Assembly: GCA_049324575.1 (NCBI GenBank)
Contig: JBMONI010000003.1
Location: 1-30,122, forward strand
From: JBMONI01 sp049324575
GTDB lineage: Bacteria > Omnitrophota > Omnitrophia > Omnitrophales > Aquincolibacteriaceae
DNA length: 30,122 nucleotides
Direction: 5' to 3'
Shown: piece after piece, positions 29,401-30,122 of the stretch
Numbering within the stretch: the first letter of the stretch is position 1
Layout of the letters: each line of letters starts with the position of its first letter
The notes under the pieces: model-generated
What the model was told of the DNA's origin: nothing
Databases searched by the model: none
What the model saw: the letters and a program-made list of their open reading frames with translations, nothing else
Made by a program: the position numbers and the translations under genes

Positions 29401-30122
29401 CTGTTTCGAGATTGCGGTAAAGGTCCCCGTAAAATTGATGTTGAAGAATGCGCCGGCCGTTGTAATGCTCGTCCGAAGGTAGGTGCGGATCCAGGTTTCC
29501 ATCTTCCCGGTCGTGGCGTTCGGGATTTCTTCCGAAATATATCCGGAATCGATCGCGCCTTTGCCGCCGCTTGCGTTCACAAAGTAATTCAAAACCTTAT
29601 AGCAGGTGGTTCCCGTCAGGAGTTTCATGTCGTACTGATCGGTATAACCAGTCACGGTGTTCGTCGCGACCCCGCCGGTCACTTCATAGTTGGTAATATG
29701 GGTCAGCTTGCTGACATTGGCGTCGATCTCCTGGAGATAAGCCTTTTTGACATAATTGAATTGTCCGTCCCTGTATTCGCGGATATAGGTGATGCGGTTA
29801 CCCCGGTCTTCCTGCTCATAAAAGGTTTCGAGCGGCTGCGTGACCCCGGGCGTAGGATTGAGATCAACCGGAATACCGTTCTCGTAGGCTACGGACTTGA
29901 TGCGGACCAGGCTCTCATCCCCATAAACATCGAGTTGGTAGGAGATCCCCTCGATCGTAGACCAATCGCTTTCATAATTCGTGACCTGAGTGACTTTGGC
30001 ATCTGGATCGGCCCCGGACGGCAGATTGACGTCGAGGCCCATCATGGCATCGATCCTTGTTTGCAGAATATAGGTATCATCCGCGTCATTGAAAATGTTA
30101 TTGGCGCCAGCCGAATGCATGT
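2416..30122 (-). CDS. Giant multidomain membrane protein with SecA-like ATPase and peptidase-like motifs (5' end outside window)
   Basis: One frame is open from the right edge to TAA at 2416-2418: 9,234 residues from the first visible Met, which is probably internal because the frame continues to the edge. No frameshift or stop interrupts it. Order of parts (residues from that Met): YD/RHS-like strands 1-1057; Ala/Gln-rich coiled coils 1145-1575; Cys-rich linker 1590-1699; beta-rich region with a 128-residue repeat 1700-4180; membrane cluster 4190-4990; helical modules with coiled coils near 5154-5245 and 5711-5783; SecA-like ATPase 6055-6700; a beta-rich patch near 7470-7710; HEELH at 8207; coiled coil near 8434-8500; JAMM-like centre 8613-8668; HEEAH at 8961. 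Giant proteins of this general style are known from Omnitrophota and are discussed there as attachment or predation factors. Likely topology is outside before the membrane cluster and inside after it. Cysteine use supports this: about 30 Cys before residue 1700 and only about seven after. The function as a whole is unknown. Confidence 0.96.
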   Translation of the reverse strand, partial: MHSAGANNIFNDADDTYILQTRIDAMMGLDVNLPSGADPDAKVTQVTNYESDWSTIEGISYQLDVYGDESLVRIKSVAYENGIPVDLNPTPGVTQPLETFYEQEDRGNRITYIREYRDGQFNYVKKAYLQEIDANVSKLTHITNYEVTGGVATNTVTGYTDQYDMKLLTGTTCYKVLNYFVNASGGKGAIDSGYISEEIPNATTGKMETWIRTYLRTSITTAGAFFNINFTGTFTAISKQSSRWADNSTDITEYEVLDSGAAGEAIQFYNQKEIESGGRIGTRVRVYNDEASRDAASDSGLLQVSDSFSKFVPSRGMATDYTIAYNMNNLPALVPSTKTEYLYSPSDGTLKATISWEYNPATQTWRPLLSSKTVYQGILGKEEASYQLNYDPYTASSVGDDTPDFPYDTGLQHGKLVSRNDFTYDTTTGYLIRSSSRKYDLNENLKANISSNTFYERHGTQDVQTYTVSFKPDGTISGLTLYTYFAYRVLIKSETYKISESAVYDGMDPLSAQDLAWILGDLQSVTWHDLSGRSLLTQNYSGSGTSAYVKTVTTYAYDGTNRQRRSDSHKGDVTLSLDAATGRLLSYSGLGALSESSYYDLNGTLIGGMQYKDGEETYATLYTMLDPTENLINYADTYAKPNAAFAQNQFYDSKTAFQSAALATESWLTSRTQYQSDGEHIQYVLSLKHEKGTSIGYAEMLTRYHYRVDNDDKIDYTTTERVAGTVSSWVTVPHSEGTILTTTQYFYLANGDINYTETNGISYNFLENRVESRDHSITTYSGEDPVSGTGSGTRYEYEGSTSIIRDTATYTSTTEYADGEITKTTTTSVYADGGGGYAEETLYEDGIPTQSESVGANDGNGFTSFTTYDAYGNAATGWSNSYPGSGGMTHTENTYNEDGYLTGSMATGHDHDSTSFTTTSDYSATPVYYSGSLLGYKTVQTAEMTSGTRWSGSSTAGPSWQPRGAAAPHYTITVSFNSDGIRVSSTETGNDEEGGTYTTNTTYNGVTGKPVHSRQVSLSSQGEISTTETTYGSAITTSVTDTTESTTTITMVGTDSPNAGQFISANIVEKPQPECDPESEYCDYYSREIERSGGHWEIRIFLDEFQTNNDRQAANIVLVYDNEELTSIDFQAAGLGLTERQASDPYLTAPVPQAILDQIQDLQQEIEDLTQWATRATNALNAVKDIMKSAYMSAAGNLSGTIASNIDAEITLMQSYINTEVEFRKKAILYGNLLNSDGCSCGSGDAASLPMSIQKGLLEAWRIAAEKAEQGDPQGNNIQSLYTTAAQNILTQAQNAANAYIQAKQGLSAVGNPSDYSNMPDSCGSVKSSNWATCETNAINQIHQALTSMFENIKSRLQSYATQEKANIDTELQDSLQVIADIRDDKIDQANQAYEKAMAKIRAQAREAEANLIKQVQHAQATATETEGYASMLAGHRLAGGLGGAFAQISNLAAGWLDSRVNMAAFFYNYTIDKLNQAAADAAKAKKQAIDAAKKEYETAKQQLEDRATMWKQEIDLIVNGPVAYFTALKNYVDAAKTTVLGAVTQVTQALATAQDPWRFRNTLNQIQDGINIGATPAESGNPIDIFKKCTPPTPCEIDPDSCECNNANPGCQCDPATADPSDCDCFPDAEGCGGDECENDPWAPGCPCDVDPCACGSCDTDPCMDDPTACGCPEQGDPCEACGACSPQCPGSSSKPECWPTASIWPKMPSGGQMTISLRNAYNHIFYRAGNKGEDYMYGRASKIMEVMNTVGTTWQFYGNFHNALRTPSKDAAMGIKNALRYGFGMIQGASGNQLYYSTYNSYWSAFPFRRFNGSDLTGKLRYIDFKYTVRRGNTNPHTGVTDIDAGITFADSQSRLNALSPRMIPGSNIDVTDEAGRITDMRDLTGLYRDANGTEYEWYNGYMISDGSRAFDAGLHADATTGFRVNGDSSVFYMDMDNLRNFSGKAQVFRSSDGDRIVFKQHDGINGWVASSYTGHSDSGEHFNLFYTRNGDTQSFYRGGTSASPLDDNLGTAPIAVGIEQIQILGQNAVVVRDPATGKVVIEMVVNGKIIRKEGTSTLGEAVLFTDQGPITFRDLAAAINAAKQGLGNGKSGDRWDAAYLRLMGITRIGDTKITEHSVVLIALRGALVIDLATGASGSSSEMRRIASSLGTIDLSDPRNYGLLAGLIGGLSGSFTSLNLMRGNGDSLFRVSVQNGKTSIELSPDINAGKQRVTFTGTGTDTKALVNDALAALRFAAGARGPLTLQNLFNFIETSGSNLEAGLYNKKERILPDGRKVEFFESGGAVVRGDATDGLGTRPFLVHPNRATTAVPAGQNAEYTQMTRTTLQVSDGHGTLVSDGQRTALLAQVKGTLQKFGLSESTTFKDRMGREWTTGTVLNSVADLTASRESVVLVHFVGSATALVRLYAGSDLKGYPPRVDFRLDLTERNLTQAEVAQAAKTIGDSAVTSGRQQTVQFTSSSFSLDGALRETVMKVLGSYGFSDKTIFGDGGGHDLWIYMGTDLARLGNTNLDALLLGAGVNQGQLLYLASKQRIETGNNVTRQNRGSFTEVARLMTADDVENVKKGAGRYEGLRDVAGGVKNMIDLSGNLVAMGKEVVATVKGLLAGFGYNEYSLFWDSTGALLFRYSGVTFDDFGDSTKNVMLMGMGRNAGNFFLLTSTNAQANIHGLGSYVSGSVREIAAKLGSQAVARFALSNNGKMLRDVRGAYVKKLEVSVNGGLPLGGALRNLIIEGLGAYGFSEGIIFTDAESRGLWMAMTTDIDKLFKADAATLVRGIGVNAGNSFIYEGLGTSARGSPLSGRIAAVWDQEQRVHKTLDGKAVYQRIQFTGTEGYAADPSETTVMITKAGQGMSAAVREVLPQAAAMAGYVWASARVFDAAGQAFRVSFEGTADHFTLLREDPTHPTMAGALILFNEQTQVMQYGNGTALTRFVSWNEAKSRYQGIENGHRVLTNRVVISSAGTDSKVAQKITQLAAAYSGADTSFRTLNAKGEICQIAVFAVKEGPDSLLGWTISTAFDAKTNTHTALVWNTEAGSVRFMNGDQDLTGTVTAENVRRYLGFSQGSVRGAPEKDGKVKPAIGLTVAGASEGLKPLRTAIMNIGRMFSGLSDQVHAFVDGVEKTFVIMPGSISEGSAFGWHITEGLTGPVAYDHATDRIMELGPMQHSYVDFSDSGDYVYANGDNAGQAVRYARWGADSGLLAEAQKSEFGAMARSLLGGSVFDVRHVESGKLGTLSITFDLLVPGLGETRADFAVRLPGTQPGETYLLVSVNGRIHGATVNEARQAIPAELQNSFQKLPGRQNDRLLTHTVFTITQNSSPDFTEANLLFIGQQSGLLGPDWTIQIGNGVYGFLGNVRLGENGAPSLSVLTCQTLPGVTFLVKGNNAGEITYEKQDLSSTREGRRIAAATDGHATASKRNIAGNIGFTNTEMVWINSQHAETKYALSQGYAPNLQELTHRLQEVGFTDSILGQPSIQLEGAFTLAYNTATGEHKVILNGTLSTAGLAIVKNTNGQERVEPVPAVFTTSVLGYNVTMQVRDAKAMLDNLRNTEKFIATHALANMDMSAVLKAANGWGLDTSTSIQGTFQVTDRLSGPLAVSGTLSFGMNTKTQAFEAQFNAAYGISESGSYLLNHLAAGIVGFYLSSQISVTTYSANAMPDGRVIVTQNSVWYDTDASRVRTDFRYGVDVRGNTYEMDKGTAQALWEMLGKSSLNLSRVFFKEPWAGSNLHGWLEFGEIDFPDGTKKFGMTAHITSFDRNGMHGAIDFDWSKILVGGKQFNYVIHGEQAVIVSGKETRLSFVMTSRLCMNNTPMGAEEFYQILSTQLGTDYKVMADEGRAYQTQDLSGNRYTLRGVVGKFSTEGAVAFTERPSGLTGEAGNKYKKLAGREQTFLAVIKQSKDGKISTETAAFQAMNAGLGEFAWLGTVNTSLALLGSDHNFLQAMIAGGLLQVSIEGAGGVEYSLRSRGTITGPAGWFFGLGEKVGETVYNFIPGIARARATKDDLGRITQIQTTTTWMLANGKTEISLQTERRTYSVGLAPDGTLKLVVTIDHTTTENKKTKLVRALTVRYDFSPSGSTESPHLALIDFLTQNPIALDNINALRDANRYEFLLGPAKGLVIFRNEQGVYQVEHGAAFKQGAVYDQAWITQDGQIALSSFGGDAIRTYASRTLVRDTNVYFSVQTKAAFWEVMTGREWGAAIAIGIGAIVIGAAVAILALPAVVTAAALVAAVGTGFTVAGLVFFAAAIGDAIASGGATPLTEALEAGGFVALLLGGLSNLAGNLAGVLAKGAIEATAAGVLARQTAMRIMGKISTTWFYAAMVADLYRGFGIEGTPLAGVIDAVGTNPILTFFAVGFGLATGLLGLAVGLRATIAGTWKLLVQESTKTIMKTGRKSIANSGRSLLGGESLVAAIQSGKPLTRFQKWVVYFRGASFLTQVRILGAPAAIRSFLQAMWNPVANFSAAIWRDPSRLLMAKVLYFALAAPGLINLVIAGVNRIRGTNWGHLFDPIRAIGHGIAFLYNFVKENWEAIWKGGVIAAVLIIGFIISKGSLVKLFTQAAKQRTTATLASGALLRQRLFMRNSLAAVHGFATGMAITTALSLKLTDIFFGELIENTERGPEARAGLNGIMMKMIYLAGALMLAKLTFPFFGSPFASLGFRGLPRFFYHLSSAMIWSGAVLIAYGTAKTPDMEQDPMNLKRIGLAMVILGSLVIRPILAIQLIRARGAAHLPISAVGELSENLGMKMGKQLFIEWRSIHQSGFDVWFLTRASSSVMMFRMFPVAQAAFGIDHAVDRILLFIGAKPVMTVLTINGVEVAEDYKTHLGRVLGENWSWTGHGSLTDSDRVVHDILFGHVLHLVGISYSAKSGWLGRLSERPQLIGGTLRFLAPNRFAGFFNPNRRGLFIQLFNFFDNMLLFNMFMGPAQAFARQFQTEGGEPPTYFQQLIGMPMMALNFLALPASLLGFMAAGDFAQLAGSLANYALFLVPQMRHGIALDIMRDQVEADANSLIHIQRGDSTSELASRSSNVHIQRAVSHFDKARQAKPEDRAGHITQAMHELQLARRSAAERGDTAGMREILIFEQQMAREGKAEGLNVRAPTEMDILTQLYSAYIRSFSALSPEISFEFEQAGILGRDRAGALKPIDIATLVGGQAERRYGALQRAFEKARGVIGERLGNLRAEGRRLKAEIKAEQARTRPDQGKIAALQRQRAENAQKFGRLQDGLNRLENRLYQAEKTIVKAAAEGFARGDFRLESMTDALLLVVKKHMENRLFALDGDASYRGIVEQFSRSAKTTREHRATVRGDSAAADLALSLEIFGFMERAGRAHPESPKNAFSFLAKIADRTLPSEFVESLAGELARNSYFRIVIGYLSQIDSRASVDFLEFLLNLGTNPARRTVREYELRPESTVEERADMMGENLHIQRAAESFRKAKEAQAKGDAAKVGDHLRAAKREIKKAFDRAGHEKDGLLQNEIVAFARQMEIEATSQRLALKIVKDGDTTHESFSRTLIQSPAADRHGEAIGRLRDFQVTAEFLAAVAMFIAERTNLRALDRAIRTSGGEPARTIAVRTRLGEIRIGWSAINRIAEVASRIGNSRHYITLKINDELTKRLNAKKDSAPRTKNLLEFLKALRTGSVESRQEAMRALREDAELYSFYLAESAEMMQGMIQTVPGGLYSGRHFAGILTHAAFSILTQNIQHLTADAAKTGVLGSVRALRNLESQRRQLESRMAQLQVDLAGHQQARSRQAWVAVASTQAHIQKTQAKIDTIDAKIAELTAKLNFNPTTREITILGQKVKADHLLDHVEYVQAWKSETIKAAADQYEKIATRANQYGRAQTQARRDAIFSLLLRDLGQDPAALAPELRDALVRILEEGSIFSHVLGTGMSISRERLESHLWARILEGESDIGKLSSTLDVMIQDIEIINRVKREFDRKKTEVFGDSLKDQALYDRLEAYVRDPSPERLEAIFVEIESSVEARNQGLPEDQKMTNASLAPWFFNILKIAIARNNRLDLFFKLFAGERFELFDPGDALTKGEMQQGWDILFIAHALLNYRDNDGKAQVRWFNMEQRKAYLEAQQKNFNAGMGVGKTIIGLAISALRGINLILVPDAAILRQWLSEEYRTFYKALTNRELEDGMKLAEDAKSPSETATASFDKLLHAMKNPEKFTVIATLDSMAHLMNHLSEKGDARYGEFREAYERSARLFDEIHKCANPTYFIVGGTPKNAIDAMPNYHVIDAVAKNLDQNIVKFDRDYDALVRDFDPAKHILVTRDEGRFNQLKEQGFAVILIHQGKVRFWSSWEAVRGRVMAIPEVARAVKEFESKQGEKGEALYESELASIFKACALDPRVENVQQIEEILLAADGLQKGEDGQYHPVSNTGNLEADRIIEDTPWLMAVHYTLMRAVESVRAERSRTADPDKLAELSKIEKKLLDNTLETTRTIHLTATETAVSMFDLFRTMDGVDNPLGMSGTAMGVQMPIEILTGRRTAAIRDVNDETMASVAELLLASKNKANHINADQGNTADIIRLDFEEKDENGRVRPLSADQIAERQADILYQTGMGHTDAELDGRRYVRFSEILPVLSAFRSDTAIYRVQAKLKARAAQDGREISFHIIDSSADPAAVKDEFQKEVKAEADKSPGDRKLVILLSNQKGMTGIDYQMKANFVLLDPTLTQEALMQSQGRVGRIIPTLGWRWSSHAVIAVDKNYFMDQTRIFREGDSKTLKNRIKAWERYFQDKLSDESLKYGLVFWRGNDGRIYVNEKEAPPDAKLNPITVIQLITKAADPKTVGEMSAEEMLVLSTLMNSAKANSETAKSLLEQVWTFRLMIDPLRSAAQLAIESGSRSDLAVLHEFGMLLHRHWKGHSGLDPAKEALMGEDYVRSVIQERVKTAIEQFDAFLTGEKGKSLSAEVLALLLESKKVMEEVQHKLTDYSHIRTQDGEFSSAFQGNLPTDIASRARALIAISKRFAQDIIPAETTRTPSRTVTQRMSQATETPLSAAERQSLYETPESRRVMEHLVEPERPVKVERVFEEGVWKYKALGGELNFSAIEAEHSWIRAFPMLSLTVQADGQVTLAVDFDSLLSGDPTKLQLEDQDILKLGLPPELTKFLADPESAGDLQAVLKLQEFLERGHFTQADITAFVGALMTPGLLAKMEREFRDAGNYQRRSEMLGKYLRLSSEAHAFLAGLSPEELSVFQSVGKFDLFMKGARKWLRSLKINISERELTGLNLFAFWSALRVATNLPAKERMGAIVSAIIGSRNIALPVRQRLAATYFRISPDQLQAIADLEKKLGGEWRDLLAVVFERMIAVPDPARFATVFQELLGDMSAYEAACETLKIPTTGLIRARIRLNATDAEIRTAMAVAQKIKDRSGIISDFENLIHIVRSGATFADIEGLMDPLRVAAGMGLRLRDEIELLNFIRVIGSGNLRRLNQVTNRTAFERLIHEIGRARFTTRLRDGQPDANGTDLGILDQHGRVTAIVPRTQNDHVYFSYRNGVWMIDGLPDRESVGFHAEIEMGRMKFAVRSGPNNTLFAFEREGSQIRMPGISDEHGHVLEIATLTSDIPVVVSFDRTRNGHLKIGLNRARDGFDSGKVEAIYHVERRGAVPQLAAVQVTDIASPRRLEASTRIFLGRNQVVNTAGTPVLVDNTAGRMATINGNSSELPGLVVFDEIAANGSLAFHFEEDPAMQGNVVLGLNDPAYGDIRGSDAMLQALQDLNELSGIPEGFRSRPEMTEEDHSNLHASATTPLKLSLAKSLYFGLPAGAERPRFVAWFLSMGPEISEVELLQRFEEEFQASLAATRALQTVLQELKEFARDIAEAQKVLARIGSEDRTDQQLFDALFEIGLDSDAGLAIARAVGALMRNQVGEDRYRQMMSTTPSRLLQRAMERDPKKFGEYYKEWAKNFQGEPTAEILLKMMKDSGSKKIKEEIAVMELFTQTAQYLKNAGNHSAILAQTSADGVSLTIEQIGKFALHAKDWDIFQLTRFEYQKANSEIQKAWEEARASAGEKRRAACNRAAKLFASQLQLNRDPQRGLDKKDRKAFVRDLTDFFFNGLKDPDDPLRGDFAEFVFDYGSSTSHIEAVRAAAEQKYRSYLASNPAPTTEKEEREIRQRMTEEANREWRQAHGYSNIPIVVFRTGGNAAERLGQYWRFLGNKWKNRSGSEVFIGKEFKTSKKFGDDLFGLTGFIAIDKAWEKQSMFHEELHLVFPRPEIMKPDSEAELEEIMNYFAQMLAREVDRESGRAYDVQMMMTKILSYAHHAGFDVETMRSAMNAVIYLTNIVRDLGYDTRLVIDIIRNAKSVKNLVHWHLYSADQIREKILRIQEIDPIRTQMMTERQSETKPSKAPGSKVSQAVKDSIEAQVDALMAEPTPGKRAPRARRLLETAHQIMDYEDFNLFAVEFMRALNRRGPEGRSVSHFFIRQLQRILNQDRELEKLQRQAQLRASHVKKIDDNEAILAELRKKTKNFNPQKLSDDIKQQIRTAQTEIAKAKMALEGIPGILDGIPLTPPHRKSDLARLNRIEEFAARALEAFSLDATTDPVIAAFVRDRYVLKDRRTHQPARVDFADLMKRPNQYLDRKRGVFFAEVDESALTLADHYVHGQQTKEFSLFRPAGTGFTGLWTGIGTRFTGTEMLGAHMTSQQHNHPPHADGELNITPSLMDPNMDALAQADRNIIKSQIGVTQYQSVPEATERFEDGTMISIDGGTFERLPLSYETHQDRINKRVLKEMEQGHRVVLKVALRHASGDRIQARLDFTPWSFIAERAKLVRQDEMDRTAFRAEVDAILPDLPAAAFTDPGLDAFIAQVEGKGAAAPQPASVPGRPELREAAEEQPGITAEETDRIRELAERTGGLTVDQQARVKAIYTELLRIAKAERGFGAPGIEIIPDMLLGRNHVAILRAELDDRMFERNPNARAYADTRPRTPIVGFNIKGMLESGQSPATEAWKLWLWLHHEEAHITGRKALMNYAREFDFTRNQGLYDTVHEVFAYAVSWEAIQSTDRTFLPPEVGTYFARLESHLAVLLQAASGLSPQEILTLTRNGKWRDLIMAVQRTMDDPERGVPSAIQALLIGKPADEIAELVSAFKVVITGNLATEKGLKAIGKTYGDSVKFQRQMTGIAPEDAKLREHLALILNEDDRLTQGAIPKGPWLQVLADAMTAETSEGELRRIIELSMVAAMLGSEFDAIMNRGAGGVGGAGSRSRTYAFEQVGDALRDHFLGLAAARSA
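3100..3430 (-). other. HEEAH metallopeptidase-like motif near the C-terminus of the giant protein
   Basis: WLHHEEAH sits in a helix-like context, with the zinc motif HExxH at residues 8961-8965 (bases 3226-3240). A conserved-looking HEVFAYAVSWE follows, so E8993 lies 27 residues after the motif, where gluzincins place their third zinc ligand. This is the pattern expected for a zinc peptidase core. It is read from two short motifs only, and I cannot name the family. A Pro/Ala-rich linker precedes the unit. About 180 helical residues follow to the C-terminus. Confidence 0.5.
4080..4400 (-). other. JAMM/MPN-like metal centre in the giant protein
   Basis: HNHP at residues 8650-8653 is followed by TPSLMD with S8665 and D8668. 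An acidic residue in a strand-like stretch, KEFSLF (E8613), lies upstream. JAMM peptidases (RadC, Prok-JAB, deubiquitinases) use E ... H-x-H-P ... S-x2-D to bind zinc, and RadC itself reads HNHPSGDPTPS.xD. Here five extra residues lie between HNHP and TPS. The order and identity of residues fit well; the longer loop is the weak point. JAMM domains cut isopeptide or peptide bonds. The domain lies between the two HExxH motifs. Confidence 0.45.
5240..5720 (-). other. HEELH metallopeptidase-like domain in the giant protein
   Basis: SMFHEELHLVF carries HExxH at residues 8207-8211 (bases 5488-5502). The helix AELEEIMNYFAQMLARE follows, giving E8229/E8230 as candidates for the third zinc ligand about 18 residues on. 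Upstream are strand-like segments (IPIVVFRTGG, EVFIGKEF, TGFIAIDKAW), as in zincin folds, where a strand precedes the active-site helix. Activity is plausible but not shown. The family is not recognised. Confidence 0.5.
10030..11960 (-). other. SecA-like SF2 ATPase domain of the giant protein
   Basis: All main helicase-type motifs are present in order: Walker A NAGMGVGKT (G6087-T6093, bases 11842-11862), DEIH as motif II (6209-6212, bases 11485-11496), GMSGTA (6471-6476, bases 10693-10710) as motif III, LLSNQKGMTGIDYQ as motif V, and QSQGRVGR (6683-6690, bases 10051-10074) as motif VI with the arginine finger. The GMSGTA motif closely resembles GMTGTA of the SecA protein-translocase motor; motif II differs (SecA has DEVD). 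About 260 residues separate motifs II and III, far more than in a plain helicase, which also recalls the inserted domains of SecA. Known SF2 members use ATP to move along nucleic acid or, in SecA, to push polypeptide. ATP use implies that this part faces the cytoplasm, or the cytoplasm of a target cell. Confidence 0.8.
13650..15095 (-). repeat. Duplicated HIQR helical module in the giant protein
   Basis: The motif HIQR occurs at residues 5011, 5029 and 5423. The second and third head a related stretch of about 65 residues: HIQRAVSHFDKARQ and HIQRAAESFRKAKE, then charged helices, then matching ends EILIFEQQMAREG and NEIVAFARQMEIE. The layout is that of a helical hairpin like TPR. The copies are about 394 residues apart and separated by a coiled coil (about 5154-5245). 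They follow directly after the membrane cluster. Confidence 0.6.
15150..17550 (-). other. Membrane-segment cluster of the giant protein
   Basis: Residues 4190-4990 hold about 10 to 14 strongly hydrophobic stretches, the only such cluster in the 9,234 residues. The first, at about 4194-4245, is an Ala/Ile/Val-rich pair or triplet (GAAIAIGIGAIVIGAAVAIL and following). Others are near 4345-4370, 4471-4494, 4530-4547 (VIAAVLIIGFII), 4586-4609, 4629-4650, 4664-4685, 4700-4722, 4903-4927 and 4946-4990. Between 4722 and 4903 lies a less hydrophobic part of about 180 residues. This divides the chain into two halves of more than 4,000 residues each. Confidence 0.8.
21700..23090 (-). repeat. Tandem repeat of about 128 residues in the giant protein
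   Basis: Four clear copies are anchored at F2358, Y2481, F2610 and Y2739, spaced 123, 129 and 129 residues. Each has a helix ending in an aromatic-glycine anchor (KFGLSES, SYGFSDK, GFGYNEY, AYGFSEG), then F-x-D, then in copies 2 to 4 a strand such as LWIYMGTD or LWMAMTTD, and a later G-[VR]-N-x-G motif (GVNQG, GRNAG, GVNAG). Similar but weaker units continue on both sides, for example FTGTGTDTKALVNDALAAL near 2213 and AAVREVLPQAAAMAGYVW near 2860. I do not recognise the domain. Confidence 0.7.
25024..25353 (-). other. Cys/Asp/Pro-rich linker of the giant protein
   Basis: Residues 1590-1699 contain 23 Cys in 110 positions, mostly as C-x-C or C-x2-C and often within DP-C or D-P-x-x-C (CDVDPCACGSC, CDTDPC, CEACGAC). 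No zinc-finger consensus fits the whole. The aspartates and prolines suggest a stiff, calcium- or disulfide-stabilised stalk outside the cell. It separates the coiled-coil region from the beta-rich part. Confidence 0.8.
25400..26690 (-). other. Ala/Gln-rich coiled-coil region of the giant protein
   Basis: Residues about 1145-1575 are nearly all helical, with heptad-like stretches such as ILDQIQDLQQEIEDL, then AKIRAQAREAEANLIKQV and AAKKEYETAKQQLEDRA. A few Cys (GCSCGSG, DSCGS, ATCET) sit in the turns. The region probably forms a rod between the YD-like part and the Cys-rich linker. Confidence 0.7.
26950..30120 (-). other. YD/RHS-like repeat region of the giant protein
   Basis: Residues 1-1057 are rich in Thr, Ser, Tyr and Gly and consist of short strand-turn units such as YDLNGTLIGG, TYDAYGNAATG, NTYNEDGYLTGS and TTGYLIRSSSRKYD. 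These resemble YD repeats of RHS/teneurin proteins, which form a large beta shell, but the spacing is looser and no RHS core signature (DPxGR) is seen. The region continues beyond the window. It is probably the surface-exposed start of the visible chain. Confidence 0.65.

Noticed and set aside
1..30122. tRNA, rRNA, CRISPR or complete insertion sequence
   Set aside because: No cloverleaf, rRNA segment, regular repeat-spacer array or transposase-like protein was seen on either strand.

Overview
The window is GC-rich bacterial DNA dominated by one giant gene. At least 9,234 codons (2416-30120, minus strand) are open without a stop and run off the right edge, so the true N-terminus lies outside. 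Giant genes that combine YD-like surface repeats, membrane segments, an ATPase and peptidases are best known from Omnitrophota (former OP3, PVC group), and that is my best guess for the host. It is an inference from architecture and style; no marker gene in the window proves it.

Left part (1-2358). The window opens inside the C-terminal end of a plus-strand protein with a Gln/Asp/Glu-rich tail, probably a BatC-like protein (1-333). A complete yqeY gene follows (712-1158). The spacers on either side (334-711 and 1159-1670) hold a family of dispersed palindromic repeats with GTCATYCCGA ends, a perfect 28-bp palindrome and an AT-rich inverted repeat. On the minus strand sits a two-gene unit: a small nucleotidyltransferase of the AbiEii/MNT type (1843-2358) and an overlapping 59-residue partner (1671-1850), which was found by translating the sequence by hand. 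The unit looks like a toxin-antitoxin-type module, but its activity is not shown.

Right part (2416-30120). Residues are numbered from the first Met in the window. The giant protein reads, in order: a Thr/Tyr-rich YD/RHS-like region (1-1057); an Ala/Gln-rich coiled-coil region (about 1145-1575); a Cys/Asp/Pro linker with 23 Cys in 110 residues (1590-1699); a long beta-rich region containing repeats of about 128 residues (clear copies anchored at 2358, 2481, 2610 and 2739); a cluster of roughly a dozen hydrophobic segments (4190-4990); helical and coiled-coil modules with a duplicated HIQR unit (5011-5500); a SecA-like SF2 ATPase (about 6055-6700); and a C-terminal part with three possible metallopeptidase centres: HEELH (8207), a JAMM-like HNHP...S-x2-D (8650) and HEEAH (8961).

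Taken together, the giant protein looks like a single-chain cell-surface machine. The half before the membrane cluster is repeat-rich and carries nearly all the cysteines, as expected outside the cell. The half after it carries a nucleotide-driven motor and the possible peptidases and is almost free of cysteine, as expected inside. A role in attachment, predation or transport across an envelope is inference. The motor has the SecA-type GMxGTA motif, which raises the possibility that the protein moves polypeptide, including part of itself.
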